A stretch of 64,000 nucleotides of DNA from Rhopalosiphum padi (lineage: Eukaryota > Arthropoda > Insecta > Hemiptera > Aphididae): assembly GCF_020882245.1 (NCBI RefSeq), contig NC_083597.1, forward strand, positions 2,824,581 to 2,888,580. The letters are read 5' to 3'. The number at the start of each line of letters is the position of its first letter. The stretch's first letter is position 1. Made by a program: the position numbers and the translations under genes. Shown piece after piece: positions 1 through 14,412 of this stretch. Below the pieces are notes generated by a model that did not search any database, was not told the DNA's origin, and saw only the letters and a list, made by a program, of their open reading frames with translations.

Positions 1-3000
1 TATATATTATATAGGTATTGAACATAAGAGTATTGAGAATCGAGAGCCATTAGAATAAATAAATATAGGATCATAAATAATATAGATCCATACTGATTTT
101 TATTTAGAACAAAATAATTGAAACCACGTTTTATAATTATGTTAAGATATTGTAAATACATTTTTGTATATTTTGATTCTGTATCCTAAAAATCATCTTA
201 TATATAGTCTATAGTCTTATAGAATAAATTTAATTAAATTTTCAACGTTACAATTTAATATGGTAAATAGTTTGTTAAAATGTAGGACAGAGTATTTTAA
301 TTTTCATAAATTATTATAACAAAAAATAATTAACGAAATAATATAAAAGGTCATAACCTTGTAAACTGAAGTTTTCAAAATATAAGTACCATAAATTAAT
401 GTACCACAAATATATAATTACGAGTGTTGATTTGAATAGTTCTAACTTCCAAGTACTACATTACTATACACTGTTTGCACGCTAACTGTTAAACCTTGTC
501 ACATTGAATTAAATGAATATTTATTAAAGCTGCGTTCGTTTAAAATTATTCATAGAACTTCCATACATTTTACACAAAACATTATTTATGTTTTATAAAA
601 AAAAGCAATTCAATGTAATTTGTATTTTGAGTAAATATAATTTTGTTATTAAATGAATCAATGTCAAACAAATATTTTATATAGCTATATAAGAGTATGT
701 AGAGAGTGTTAAAAATGTAAATTTTAAGAATAACTAGAACTATTATTTATATAACACAAGACTTTTTGTACAAAACGCTGTATTAAATAAAGTATAGTAG
801 AAGTAACGGGTGTTTCTGGTGACTTAGTTTTATTATTTAGTGGTAACTTTAATGATAAATTGTTGTATTTAAAAAAAAAAATTAAGATTGGTTTATACAA
901 AAATTGTCAAGATTTTAATACGAAAAATGTTTTAGTGTGTTGTTAATTATTTGAAATTATTATAGTCATAAATTGTTTTATGTTTTATATTCTGCGAGGA
1001 TCTATGAATAATCTATATATAGATGCTAAGCTAATGCGGTTTTTACGTTTGTAAACACTTCATACGTATCTTTCAAAGCAGAAATAATACTCCAAATGTA
1101 ATTTGTGACTTAAAGAGTAGTTTCTGCCATTTCTGGTATTAAGTTGAATCTAGTTAGTACTTTGGGAAGTCAAAATTAGGTAGAAATGTCCACAGTTAGT
1201 ACCCGCTTACTTTAAAAACTAAAAAAAAATATTATTTATAGAGATATAAATAGCTCTTCGCCATTTCATTTATTATTATTTATACTGTGTTAACTATAAT
1301 ACAACATTTATGATAGGTAACAGTTAATAAAATAACTGATGGAATCTAGTTAATATTATTATAATGAATGGTATATGTGATTTTTCTTTGTTAAAAATGA
1401 GTTTTACTTACCATATTACTAATTATTATGTAGATTAATAATAAAATATCCTTAGATAAATTGCTGATATTCTATTTTTGCTCAGAATTGTTTTTTGTAT
1501 ATCATGATTTATAACTTAATTCGAAAAATCCATTATTGAGGCTTAATCAACGACGAATCTACTACTTAACACCTTAACAGTAGAGCAACTTCCTAGTTTT
1601 AGTCGTTTTTAATAAATGCCTACTATGTTACTTGGGTACAGAGTAAACTATACTAAAACGTAATATCGTAATAAACAATAGTTAATTATAAAAATTTGCA
1701 AACTAATTTGTTTTTATATAAATTAAAAACATTATTGTAGGTTAAAAATTAGAAGCATGTAACAATTTTATGTATAAAGTACAATTTAACTGCAATTTAA
1801 ATTTGAATAATATTATTTACAGTTAAAACTGTATTAGACAAATATTTTTCAAAACCTCCATTAATCTATTTTAACTTTTTATTGAATATTTTAATTTGCT
1901 TATAATTAAAAAATGATATGCAATTTTATTACTATAAAATATTTCAACCATGTTAATTTACCTTATTTCATTCAATTCTAATCATGTAGTATTACTCTTA
2001 TTAAATATTAAGTTAAAATGTCATAATAATTATGTACTAATATATTTTAAATAATATTCAAAAAATGTTCTGAACATACTTGTATTATACCTCAAACTTG
2101 TGTACGCATTTTTATCAATATCACAATCAGTCTAAGTTTTTGTCTACTCATAATATGTGTTTTTAATTTCTTTATTAAAATTTCCATAAAATACGAATGG
2201 CATTAAAGAAAAAGTTATCTATTGAGTAATAAAAGCTGTGACCCAAAAGTATAGCGATACCTTAGGTATTATAATTTAAGTTAATTACCTTTTGTTCGTG
2301 TTATGTTAAGTAGGAGGTATAAAGTTTTATATACCTATATGGTTTCAAAATATTATATTGCGGGTATGTTATGATTTCGGTTTTGTTCGTGTCGGTGGTC
2401 ATTTTGTTATGACCTTCAGATTAATTTTTACATTTTTACAAGAGATCTTGAGTTGTTCATTTATATTTTCACATGAGACTAAGAGCGGTCAAGGACTCCA
2501 AATGATTTTAGTTTGTTGAAAAAAATGCATGTACCCAACATAAAATAACTAAAAATTAACGATATAATTTTAAAATACAGCTACTTAAAGTTAATTTGTT
2601 ACGATTTACTTATTTTTTATTTGCATAAAGTAGTTACACTGAAAAATGAAATAGAACCTCGTATAATAGTAATATATAGTAAATTAATAATAGGTAAAAT
2701 AGAGTATATTATATTATGTGTTATAACGTATAGTTATTATTCAAATATTTAAAATGTTAGTCTAATACATCAATTAGAAACTAAAATTATATAATTGTAA
2801 AAATGTAACGCATAACATCTAAGAAAACAACAACATTTTTAATGCTAAATGGCTGTAATATTGAGTAATATTTAAAAAAAATAAAACTACCCCAAAATCC
2901 TTATAATAACAATATAATAATAACCATATTAACTATGACAAGTTGTTATATAATCCTAGTAAAAAAAAAATATTCATCTGGCCTTAATGTATCATTACTT

Positions 3001-3436
3001 CTTTAAGACTTATTAAGTATTATAATTATTTACATTGCGCATATATCATAGGTAATATTATATTATATCATCGATAGCTAATATTGAATCTATTCATATT
3101 CATTTTTAAAAAGAAAACATATAATTGGAGAGAAATAAAATTTTTATCTATAAACATCAAAATCTCGAAAAATACGACGAAAATTCTATAATAGGATTGG
3201 TAATTCATAAAATACTATAGTTAAGATATTTTTGAGAATGACTCAACTTAACCTTTGCCCCCGTCGCCAACATTTTAGGGGCAAATGACCACCCCCCCCC
3301 CCCCGGCCCCACACACACATACACCAAAATTACACTAATGGCTAGACTGATTTATTATTACAGTTCCTGTTATCCTGTTATCCTGTATCCTCCCGAAAAA
3401 AAATGTTATGTATATTCTTTATATTAAGACTTTTGT
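1..3436. other. A+T-rich non-coding stretch
   Basis: I find no open frame with protein-like composition and no spliced exon that joins the downstream gene. Several AATAAA-like words (for example near 785) could belong to the 3' UTR of a gene to the left, but this cannot be shown. A run of 13 C lies at 3292-3304. Confidence 0.6.
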
Positions 3437-4513
3437 ATGAGTGTGAGCGTGCGTGTGTGCGTATTTTATTATCGCGGTGGTGTTGGGCCCTTCAGGCGAA
3501 AAACATCATATCCACGCGACAATGACCGGAAGCGCACCTCTCCGCCGACGAACCCGCGCGAAAACAATATACGCAATAATCATATTATAATAAATATACG
3601 GTATGGCGTTTGCATGTCTGCGAAAATTATAATAATAATAAGTATGGTAATTATCAAACGGCGGGGTGAGCGTTGGAGTTCGCTACAGGAGAATATAATA
3701 TACGTACCTACCTCAATCGTATATTATAATATGTATTATATATACTACCGATGTACCATCCTACCTAAGCGTAGGTATACGCAAATATAGCACCTTACCG
3801 ATCGAGTCGAGGAAAGGGTAGGTTTTTGTGGGGGATGGTCAGTGGGAGGTCATAGGGGTCGGATGAGCGGTGCGGTGTTGTGTATAATTGCAGTCGTAAA
3901 ATTGGTGCGCGCGAAGATGGTCAAGGGCTCGGGGTATGCGCGTACATTATACACGTGTATATGCATAATATCGTAAACACTGTCTTGACCACCGCGCCCC
4001 AGACCTTGACGCCACCGTCCGTCTGTTATAGAACCGCGATATTATCATAATATTAAACAGCAATCGTGCGGGTCGTATATTTACGCGCAAAGCAGTCGAA
4101 GACAGACTTCCTCGTGAGACTGCTGCTGGAAATACATCGCACATTTATAACATTATACGTTTAGAAAAAGATATCATTATCGCAACGGTTTGCTCGAAAT
4201 TAAAATCGACGTGCTTTCGCCGTGCAAATCGTGGTGTTTCGTACATCGCGCGCGTTGTGTTAAGTCGTTTATAATATAATATTTTATAAAAAGTATACGC
4301 AATCATCGTGTTTAAAATCACTTATTTTCAGTGTATCGTCACACACACACACACACACACACACACTTATATACATATCCGTAAAACGTATCGCGTATAA
4401 AAATAATTATATGATACATACTTCTCCTGTATGTAATATATATTTCCCGTCGAGGTCATTGGCGTGGGCTTTTTAATTTTCCGCCCGGCGCAGCCTTCTC
4501 GCACACCAATGGA
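3437..4513 (+). promoter_or_regulatory. G+C-richer 5' flank of DCX-EMAP
   Basis: Base composition changes sharply here to a CpG-containing stretch, unlike the A+T-rich sequence on both sides. It ends at the first proposed coding exon of DCX-EMAP, so a promoter and 5' UTR are the simplest reading. The open frames in this stretch have no protein-like features. A clear TATA box or initiator was not singled out. Confidence 0.4.
4340..4366. repeat. (CA)n microsatellite
   Basis: About 13 uninterrupted CA units just upstream of the proposed first coding exon of DCX-EMAP. Confidence 0.95.
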
Positions 4514-7500
4514 ATGGCAGTCGCGTTCACCGTGTTGCACTCGTCCATCGCCGAGCACGCCGAACAGGTACACAACACTGCGGATAAATATGATGTTATA
4601 TTCTTACGTCTTATTGTTATTATTATAATCAATAAATTAATTATTGTGTACGCATCGTGGCCGAATGCTCGCTAAAATAAAAACGGTTTAAATCATTTTT
4701 CTTCAGACAGTGGTAATTTACGTGCCCGACTGTATCGTAGACATAATAATATCGTCATTATTATTAAGATCAAACCTAACTCACGTGCGCGATGAAGTTT
4801 TTGTTCGAAATACTGATAATTTTTCGATCGTTGTATTTTTTCGACTGCCGTCGCGGTAGCACAATGTAGTAAAAGTGGTGGTTCGATCGCGTTATGGAAA
4901 CGTCTTATAGATTTGTCACTGAACCACAAAGCAATGACGTATGTAATTGTTTTTGTATAAATAATTAACTTTGTACGAGTATACCATATTGTTACATAAA
5001 ACCATGTCTTTTCAATATTTTTTTGGCACATAACAATTAATATACCTACGTAATATATGATACCTACCGTAGATGAGAATTTAGTGCCGAAGACAAGCAT
5101 TTTTAAATTTGTTGTACATTTTAACGATATAATATATACGATTTATATATTTGAATGAGCAATAATGCAAACAGAAAATAATACTAGAATCTCAAGCCTC
5201 AAAGTGTTATTTTAAAATGCTTATTAATTAAATACCTATGTTTGACTAATGTTTTTCGGTAGAGATTCTAATTTTGGAGGGATTAACTTCCCTGTCCCAT
5301 ATTTTAGCCGCTGTCAATGAAACATTTAAATAAATTATAGCAATAATAAACGAATGTGGTAAAGTAAAATCTAAACTATCATAATGATATTTTGTGTAAT
5401 GTAAAAATTCTATTGCAATTTGTGTCTACTTAACTGCAGATATTAACTGTTTTTTATATACGTTTTATATTTTGAAGTTATTTTCATCATTAGTATTATA
5501 TAAAAGATAAGTGATATGTATAATTGTTTTAACTTTTTTTTTATAGAATGCAAACTACGGTAAAAAATCTGGTAGTTGGAACTCCACAACTGCCCCGACT
5601 ACAAGTTCGGGTTGGTCGAGGCAATCGTCCATGAGTAGGAAGCAATCAGTAGCTGATGCTAACGAGTTGACTTCAGCTACTTCAGGACTTAATATAACCA
5701 AATCATCTACAACTAGAGTTATAAGGATTATTAACAATTTCGATCACACAGTACAGGTCAGCATTGAATTTTAATATTACATTTTTTTCTAAACCGTTCA
5801 TCGTAATTTTTAATTTTCATTATAATATGTTTTAATATTCTAAAAATGCGCAATTTAAGATTAAAAAAAAATAAAACTAAAAGGTAACAATAACAAAATA
5901 TATATTAAAATATGAGTTAAAAACAATAAAATAAAAAAACTGATTGTAAGAATTGTCCATATTTCATTGTATTCAATAATCTTAAATTTTAGAGAAACTC
6001 GATGTGGAACTCATTTACTATAGTAATTTAAGATATTAAAAGCTCATACAATATATTGTTAAGATTTTCGAAATATATTAGATACAGTTCAATTAGCTAA
6101 ATTATTAATAATTCAATCTTTAATATAAATAGTTATAAATTATAATACTCTAAATTTAAAACAATTAATTGTAAAATAAATAGCAACCCTAAGACTTACT
6201 GTATTATTAAAGATCAAATTATTTTATACGTTAATAAGGTTTGATTTAATTATAGAGAAGTATCAATCAATTTATCTTGAATTTAAAATCCTGTCTTTGA
6301 AATTAAAATTTAAACTTATATAAGTCATTGTCATTTGTAAAGTAACATTCACCACTTTTCAAGTATTAGATTTTACTAAAAACTATTGTTTTACGTTATG
6401 GTATGAATAATAAAATGGTGGAAAATTTACAGTACTACACTTTTAGATCATAAAAATAAACATGATAATTTATTTTAATTTTTCTAAATTATCTATATAT
6501 TTAGCAAAACAATTAAAAATATAACTAATATAATTATTCAATTTGTAATAATTACAAAAAAATAACAAATAAAATAATTAATTAAGAATTTATTTATAGA
6601 TTACACTTTATAATGTAAATTTAATACAATGAACCAAATTTAATTTTTTTTGGAAAATGGCAAAATAATCTTTAATAGGTAATTAATAAAAATTTGATTG
6701 ATGTTAATATATATTTAAATTTTAGTGATTCTAAATTCAGTATGAAAAAATTATAAAAGCATTCAAGACTATTATTACTTAAGTCTTTATTAAAAAAAAA
6801 TGTTGGTAACGAAAAAAAATTATATTCGTATTAATTTATCAGAATTATTAAAAAATTCTAATCAGAAAAAAAAATAACCTATGTATAAAATATAACTATA
6901 TACAAACTATTAGAACTTTTAATAATCACTAGCAAAACTTAATATATAATATAAAAAAAAATTATGAAATTAAAATATGTACATACTACAATATGACTAT
7001 TATACTTTATTTTTATTCTAAAAATTTTAATTAGTACTAGTAATAAGTTGTAGGTCTAATCGAAGTTGCAGTTGTATAGCATAAAAGTTAATATTAAGTT
7101 TTTAAGTTATTCAGTTAAAATGTGACCTTGAAGAATAATATTTTGATACAAAATATAATTAGCTATACAACGATATTGAACTTTAACCTGCTTTAATGTA
7201 GTAAACATCTACTGTATATATTATTATTGTTACAAAACTCCTATACACGCATGCACCTGTTTTGCATAACCTGAACGCCTGTTAGTAATTTATAAAAAAA
7301 AAACTAACAATGATAATAATAATTTCATAAATATAAATAATATAAAAAATATTTATAATATCTAATATTCTTATTTATTACACACGAAGTTATGTTTTAA
7401 ACATATTGAATATAGTTTTTAATTTTTGTACGACTTTCAAAATTATTTTATAATATAAATAAGTAATAAGAATAACCGTATAATATAAGTAATATAAGGA

Positions 7501-10500
7501 AATTTTAAGAATAATTATTAATAGCCATGCTTATAATTTGAAAGATTAATTTTAGAGTTTTAAAGTTTTATAACGCATAAGTACGTTTATTAAAATCCTG
7601 AAGCTAATTATATACTTACGAGCTTAATTACTGAAAATAAACATTGCTCGTATATTTGTAGAAACCAGTGACTTGTAATTTTTTTATTAATATTTAAATA
7701 AAAATCGAAATTAATAACATCATAAATTCATAATATTTTATGTTGTATCAAAAAAAAATTAATTTATTTAGTAAAGCGCATTTTAGATTCTGAACAAAGT
7801 GAGGAATGTATTGATAATGTATGATTTTACAATGATTTTTACGCATAATCGGTTTTTGACAAAATCGATTTTTTATTTTGCTTTAACTCAAAAATGAATC
7901 ATTGTATATACTTGAAATTTTTACCAAATGTTTATATTTCCGTTATCTATTTATGATCAAATTTTCAAAATATTTTGAGTTTTTACGCTATATTTATAGA
8001 CAATTGAAATTTTCGATTTTTCTAAGTATTTTTTTTGAAATTTGACAATCCAAAAAATCTTTAAAATTGAATACAAGGTTTATTACAAGTTGTATTTATC
8101 GTAGTAAAAAAAATAAAAAATTGTTAGTCACAATTTTTGTTTATAAGCATTTAAAGTTTAAATGTTTACAAAATATATAAAAATCGCGAAAATTTGCAAG
8201 GAATTTTCAAGTTTTTTTTGTGATTTATACCTAAGGTTAAAAAACCCAATACAAGGTTATCCATAAGTTTTCCTTCATGTAACTGTAAAAAAAATTCTAG
8301 CGTCATTTTAGAAAAAAATGTATGAGCGTATAAAATTTAATTTTTTTACGTAATCGCGTAAAAATAACGATATATTACAATTTAAATATAGGTAATAATA
8401 TAACATAATATCCTACTAATTATCCTAGACTGACAAATCAACTCCGTTCAGAATCGTTTTTCGTATACAATGATACCTGTCATTGCATTCAAATTTAACA
8501 CATACCTACTCCCCATCTCGATTATACATATACAGCAGAGCTTGTCCCCGCTTTTTTCTATTGTTATCACCAGCGGTAAATCCAAACTGAAACGTTTCAG
8601 TGTGTTTAATATATTTATATTGAAGACAATATAACGTAATCAATCAATGGGTAATATAGGTTAATTAATATTAACGCCAATACAAATTAAAATCCAATAT
8701 TCGCAATAGGTTATGAGTTAGTTAAAAATTATATTATTTTTTTGTTTTACAATTTTAAGATATTATTACCAATAAACAACTAGCACTTATTTTTTTTACG
8801 TATTAAAAATGCTTTAAATATTATACAAAACTTATTTATTTATGAATTTATTATTTTATAATTTTAGTGTCGCGTTCTACTTAATTTAAGAACCACCCAA
8901 CCTTTTGAAGAGGTCATTGAAGATTTAGGACATGTGCTCAAAATGAACAATGCTAAACGCATGTTAACCGTGTCTAATCAAGAAGTAATAAGCAATGACT
9001 GTTTTCCTGGTACATTTATTTTAAACAAAAAAAAAACTGATTTAGGTTCGTAGTTTTTCTCAACTGAGAAATGAATTTTCGGACGTGGATACATTTTATA
9101 TTACGTCGGAGTCACGTGTACTATCGCCGCCATTTAGAAGGTCAAGATCCAGAGGGGCATTAGCGGTTGAACCGATTATAAATACAGTTCCTACAAAGGC
9201 GGAAAAGCAAAGGAGAGCGAGAAGTAAAAGCCGACCTCGTGCACTATATGCAGCTGATACAGATATTGTTAAAGTGCCTCCAGGTAAAAATGTTGATGTA
9301 AACTAAGCTATTATACAGTTGATAAAACAACTACCTATTTTTACATTTAAGATTATACGGTTTTGGATGTGATGAAAGAAGAACCAATACGCGTGCAAAT
9401 AAGAGGGACAAGAAAAACATTTTTCCCTCCAATGGTCCATTCTCCTGCAGATGATTCACCGCCAGACAAAAGATTAACTTTAAATTGGGTGTATCCTTTT
9501 ATGTAATATCAATATATACGAAGTAAAATAAAATAAATTGTTCAAAAATATTAAATTATATATAAAGTTTATTATACAAGTTAAACCAAATGTATTGTAA
9601 GTAATGTTTTTTAAATATATACTCGACAATTGTTTGGTTTAATTTAAGTAAAACTTACTGAAACGTTATATCGTTATGAAGTTGTTATTTATTTATCACA
9701 ATAATATTATTATTATTGTAAATTACTTTAACAATATAAATTTATATAGGTATAATATTGGCCGTATCTGTTAAAAAAAAAATGGAAACAATTTGTTAGC
9801 ATCATACCATTAATTATTATTAAATTTTAATTATTTTGGAGATTTAACTTATATAACTTTATTATAACTAATGTTTAATCAAAACATTGATATTATCACA
9901 CGTATAAGTAATAAATAAATAATTTTAATATTATTCCTTCACTTCAGAGTTAAATAGTTATGGTTATCGAGGCATCGATACAAAAAGAAACCTGTGGGTA
10001 TTGCCTACCGGAGAACTTTTGTATTACGTCGCGGCTGTAGCTGTACTTTATGATAGGGATGAAGAATCACAAAGACATTATATTGGACATACTGAAGATA
10101 TTCAATGGTACTAAAAACAACCTGGAGTATCTAAAATATTTTAATTTAAAATATATTTAATTTATTCAATTATTATTTTTGTTACAGTATGGATATACAT
10201 CCTTCTAAGGAGATGGTAGCTTCGGCTCAAAAAGCCGGCAGAACACGAAAGACACAGGCTCACATTAGGATTTGGAGCCCCGAAACTCTGTATACTCTGT
10301 ACATAGTTGGCAATGGCGAATTTGAAGAAGGAGTCAGCGCATTAGCATTTTCTCAACTCGTATGTTATAATGATTTTACATAATTACTAAAATAAATATA
10401 ATACAAAAAAAAGGGAAAAAATTAAAAAAAACACATAATCGTAAAATCATAAATTTATTGTTCCGCTAAGAATCTAAAATATATAATAAGCAAAGTACTA

Positions 10501-13500
10501 GTTTATTAGAGAGATAATAGTCTGTATAATAATGATATAATTTGGAATACAAAATAAATTAACATTCCAGGTTATACATCCCATATTATATACATTATTT
10601 AATTCCCATTTTATAAACTTATACTTAACACTTATTTTTTAATATTTTAATCCAAAAAAATTATTTAAATTATAATTATCATAATGTGTGTTTATACCAA
10701 CCAGTGACAAATTATAGTAGAAACGTGGGAGAACAATATAACGCAAATAATTGAGCACGTATAATAATCTTAATATATTGTAGTGTATTAAATTATTATA
10801 CCTACTTGGTAAAGTTCCCAGAAAAAAATGTATAAATGACATATGATTTGCATCACGATCATAGAGCGAGCTAATAATTGACTCATATATAAACATACAC
10901 AAATAAGAAATAAAATAATTATTTTATTTTTAGACTGGAGGAAATTATTTATTAGCTGTCGATTGTGGAAGAGAAAAAATGTTATCTGTTTGGCAATGGC
11001 AATGGGGACATTTATTGGGTAAAGTAGCTGTAAGTATATTAAAACATTATTTTTGTGTTCTAGGCAATTGTATTAAGTATAATATTTGTTGTTTTTAATT
11101 TTTTATAACTCGTTGTAGACGATGCAAACTGAAGACATACTAGGTGCATCTTTTCACCCTTTAGATGACAATTTAATGATAACTTATGGAAAAGGTCATT
11201 TAACGTTTTGGACCAGGCGGAAAGATGGATTTTTCGAGAAAATTGATATCATAAAAGCAGTAATATATATATATATATATTAAAAGTTGTTTTTAAAATA
11301 AATTGGTTTAAATTACAAATGTACTCATTATTAGCCTTCGAGGACGGTAGTTACCAGTTTACAGTTCGAACAAGAAGGGGACGTAATTACGGCGGATGGC
11401 GATGGATTTATTACGATTTATTCTGTAGACAGCGATGGCGCGTATTATGTCAGAATGGAATTCGAGGTAGATATCAATTAAATTGGTTTGTGTTTCTTAG
11501 ATATCTGTTACTGTGGTTATTTTAGGCACACAACAAAGGCATAAATGCTCTTATAATGCTACCGGAAGGAACTCTATTGTCTGGGGGTGAAAAAGACCGT
11601 AAAATTATAGCTTGGGATTCATTACAAAATTACAACAAGATAACTGAAACGAAAGTATGAAGTTTATGATTAGATAAATTAAAGACAATTTCGCTTAACA
11701 AATTTATTTTAATAGTTAACTGAAGTTTATGGTGGTGTAAGAAGTCTATACCCTCAACGGCCAGGGAGGAATGATGGTAACATATACGTAGGAACGATAA
11801 AAAATCATATTCTAGAAGGATCAATGCAAAGAAGATTTAATAGAGTGAGATTTTGATAAAAAGACTTAGACTTACTCAAATGTATATATCATTTACAAAT
11901 GTATTACAGATAGTATTCGGCCATAGTAAACAATTATGGGGATTAGCAGTTCATCCGGACGATGAACTTTTTGCCACCGCGGGTTACGATAAAAATATAA
12001 GTCTTTGGAAAAGACATGCTTTACTATGGAGTACTCAAGTATGTATTGTACACAATATATTATCATAAAATTCATTGTTAATTAAATAATTATTTATTGT
12101 TGGGCACCTGTGACAAATTATTTAATCTTAAAAACCTGTCTGTATGATTATTATTTATATATATAAAAAAAACTGTTTATAGATCAACATCTGTCATCTA
12201 TAAGTTATAAAATATATTTTACGCATAACAAAATATATGTTTTATTATTTAGACAATTTTCATTTTAAACACAATTTAGGGCTAGTGAACTCATCAATAA
12301 ACTATTTAGTTAAAAAAAACTAACATCACAAGAATTGTTTAATTTTATTTTTGTTTTTATTATTCATATATTATACGTCATATTTTGACAGTTACAATAC
12401 TTAATATTCATAGGATTGTTATCTATTATCCTTTATAAATAACTGATTTATTTTATAATTATATTATTTTTTTTTTAATAATTTAAATATTATACTTTTT
12501 AAACTTATTAAATCATCCAATATTAAAATATATTTCCTATTTATTTTTTTAATATTTGAAATATATATAAGTTATGTCTCTATAGATTGCATATGACTGT
12601 GTATCACTTACCTTTCATCCATTTGGTACTGCTCTTGTGGCTGGTTCAGTGGAAGGATATTTGATTATTTTAAATGCTGAAAATGGGTCTGTGGTGTCAA
12701 GCGTTCGAGTGTGTGGTTCTGCCTTGACGTGTATGGGTTTTAATCCAGGTACAAAATAAAATAAATATAATATAATTATACATTTTCAACAACTTGCCTA
12801 TTAATATTGAGTTTTAATAGTAATTGTATGTTTTTGTCATTTCATTAATTTAATTATTTAACAAATCGATGTATATATTAATAAAAACTAAATGATTTTA
12901 GCTGGTGATACAATAGCCGTTGGTTCTCAAAATGGTAGTGTATATCTCTATCGAGTAAGTAGAGACGGATTCACGTTCAAAAAATCGAATAAAATTAGAG
13001 GAGTTCAACCATTGGTGCATTTAGACTGGAGTACGGATGGAAATTATCTACAAACAGTAACTGCCGAATATGACCTAGTTTTTTGTACGTAACTAAAAAA
13101 ATATGAAAATATCTTGCATTCTATAAAATATTTATAATTACTAATTTAGGGGACGTCAAAGGATTGATACAAGAAAAAAGTGCATCTGCAATGAAGGACG
13201 TTAAATGGTACACATATAACGCAACTATAGGCTACTTAGTTTCTGGTAATTATATTTTTTAAATTAATTTAATTATTCACTAGAAGGTTATAATAATTGA
13301 GTGTTCATTTATAATATTAATTTCTTCTCATTCTTTACTTTATTTTATATTAATTATGTTTCTATGAGTTTTGATTTTATTTTTAATGTTTATTTATTAT
13401 AATATGAAATTAAAAAATTAAAAATCAACTTACATGTTTTATTTTTTATTCAAAATAACTGTACCTGAAGTTATCTAATATAATACATGTCAGTCAAGAT

Positions 13501-14412
13501 AGATTAATCATTTCTATTATGTTGAACATTTAATTGCTTAATTTTTTTGGAAAGAGTTACGATTATTTTTAATGAAAATTACGCAAATAAACACCTTTAG
13601 TAATTATATAGTCAATATTTAGTTATTTTCTATATAACCATTTAATTTGACAGTGTAAATTATTATAAATAGTATGAATATGTATATTTTTGTATGTTAT
13701 TTAAAAAAATTATTATATTATTATAATTATGTAAAAATATTTAAACTTAAACCGTTAACCAATGGAGAGAATTTCTGATTTTGTATAATTTTCCTATAAT
13801 TATTGTTAATACCTCATAAAAACTTATTTTAAGTTGTCAGCTCGTATGATTATCTAGCGGTTTTTATATTTTAAAGAAGAAATTTGAGATTTTGAAAGAA
13901 TATTATGATTTGATTAATAAACAAATTTACCAGTTACCGTTAATAATTTTGATTGTTTATAATTTTCGTTATGTTTCATTATAGGTATTTGGCACAATAG
14001 ATATTATCCAACTTCATCAATGATAAGCACTGCCAACAGATCAGCAGCCCATGATCTTTTTATAACCGGAGATACAGATGGGTATCTCAGACTATTTAGG
14101 TACACAATCAGAATATATTACCTAGTATATATTTTCATATGTATGTCTTTAAATACAATTCTAAACTGTTAGTTAATTTTAATTACATTTTAAATTCACA
14201 TTAAGGTATACACACACCACTAAACGCACCTAATGAGTCATTTAAATTTAATTTGCAGACATCCGTGTATTTTTACCAAATCAGAATACAACGAAGAGAA
14301 GGTTTATAGTGGACAAGTATCGAGCGCTAGATTTTTGTATAACGATAGAAACGTGGTGACAGTCGGTGGAACGGATGCGGCTTTAATGCTATGGGATGTC
14401 ATAGAAGATTAA
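4514..14412 (+). CDS. DCX-EMAP: Doublecortin-EMAP fusion (EML family WD40 microtubule-associated protein)
   Basis: Spliced gene for a microtubule-binding protein; in Drosophila the homologue works in ciliated mechanosensory neurons. Exons: 4514-4567 (tentative start), 5547-5756, 8868-8984, 9046-9283, 9352-9490, 9958-10107, 10188-10359, 10934-11029, 11119-11259, 11335-11466, 11526-11654, 11716-11844, 11910-12038, 12586-12748, 12902-13084, 13150-13245, 13985-14099, 14259-14412. They total 2547 bases (848 residues plus stop) with all phases matching. Order of domains: a Ser/Thr-rich head; a doublecortin module from RVIRIINNFDHTVQCRVLLN through RSFSQLRNEFSDVDTFYI; a basic linker; the HELP region (LNWVYGYRGIDTKRNLWVLP); then WD40 repeats through ALMLWDVIED. 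The apparent stop after 9045 is removed by a 61-base intron, 8985-9045. The start is inferred: ATG at 4514 joins in phase through CAG/GTACAC, but a different upstream exon is possible. The gene is convergent with the bHLH gene downstream. Confidence 0.92.
7786..8455. mobile_element. TIR-flanked repeat in a DCX-EMAP intron
   Basis: GATTCTGAAC at 7786-7795 is matched by its exact inverse GTTCAGAATC at 8446-8455, about 670 bp apart, inside the 3.1-kb intron 5757-8867. The interior is A+T-rich with repeated TTTTACG and AAAATCG words and no coding frame. It is most likely a non-autonomous DNA element. The outer limits may extend a few bases further, and no clear target duplication was seen. Confidence 0.5.
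11263..11282. repeat. (AT)n microsatellite
   Basis: Pure AT dinucleotide run at the 5' end of a short intron of DCX-EMAP, right after the donor site at 11260. Confidence 0.9.

Noticed and set aside
3437..3790. 117-codon plus-strand open frame
   Set aside because: No domain; rich in Ile/Asn/Tyr from A+T-rich sequence; lies in the putative promoter region.
4693..5100. 135-codon minus-strand open frame
   Set aside because: Lies in the first DCX-EMAP intron on the opposite strand and has no recognisable family feature.
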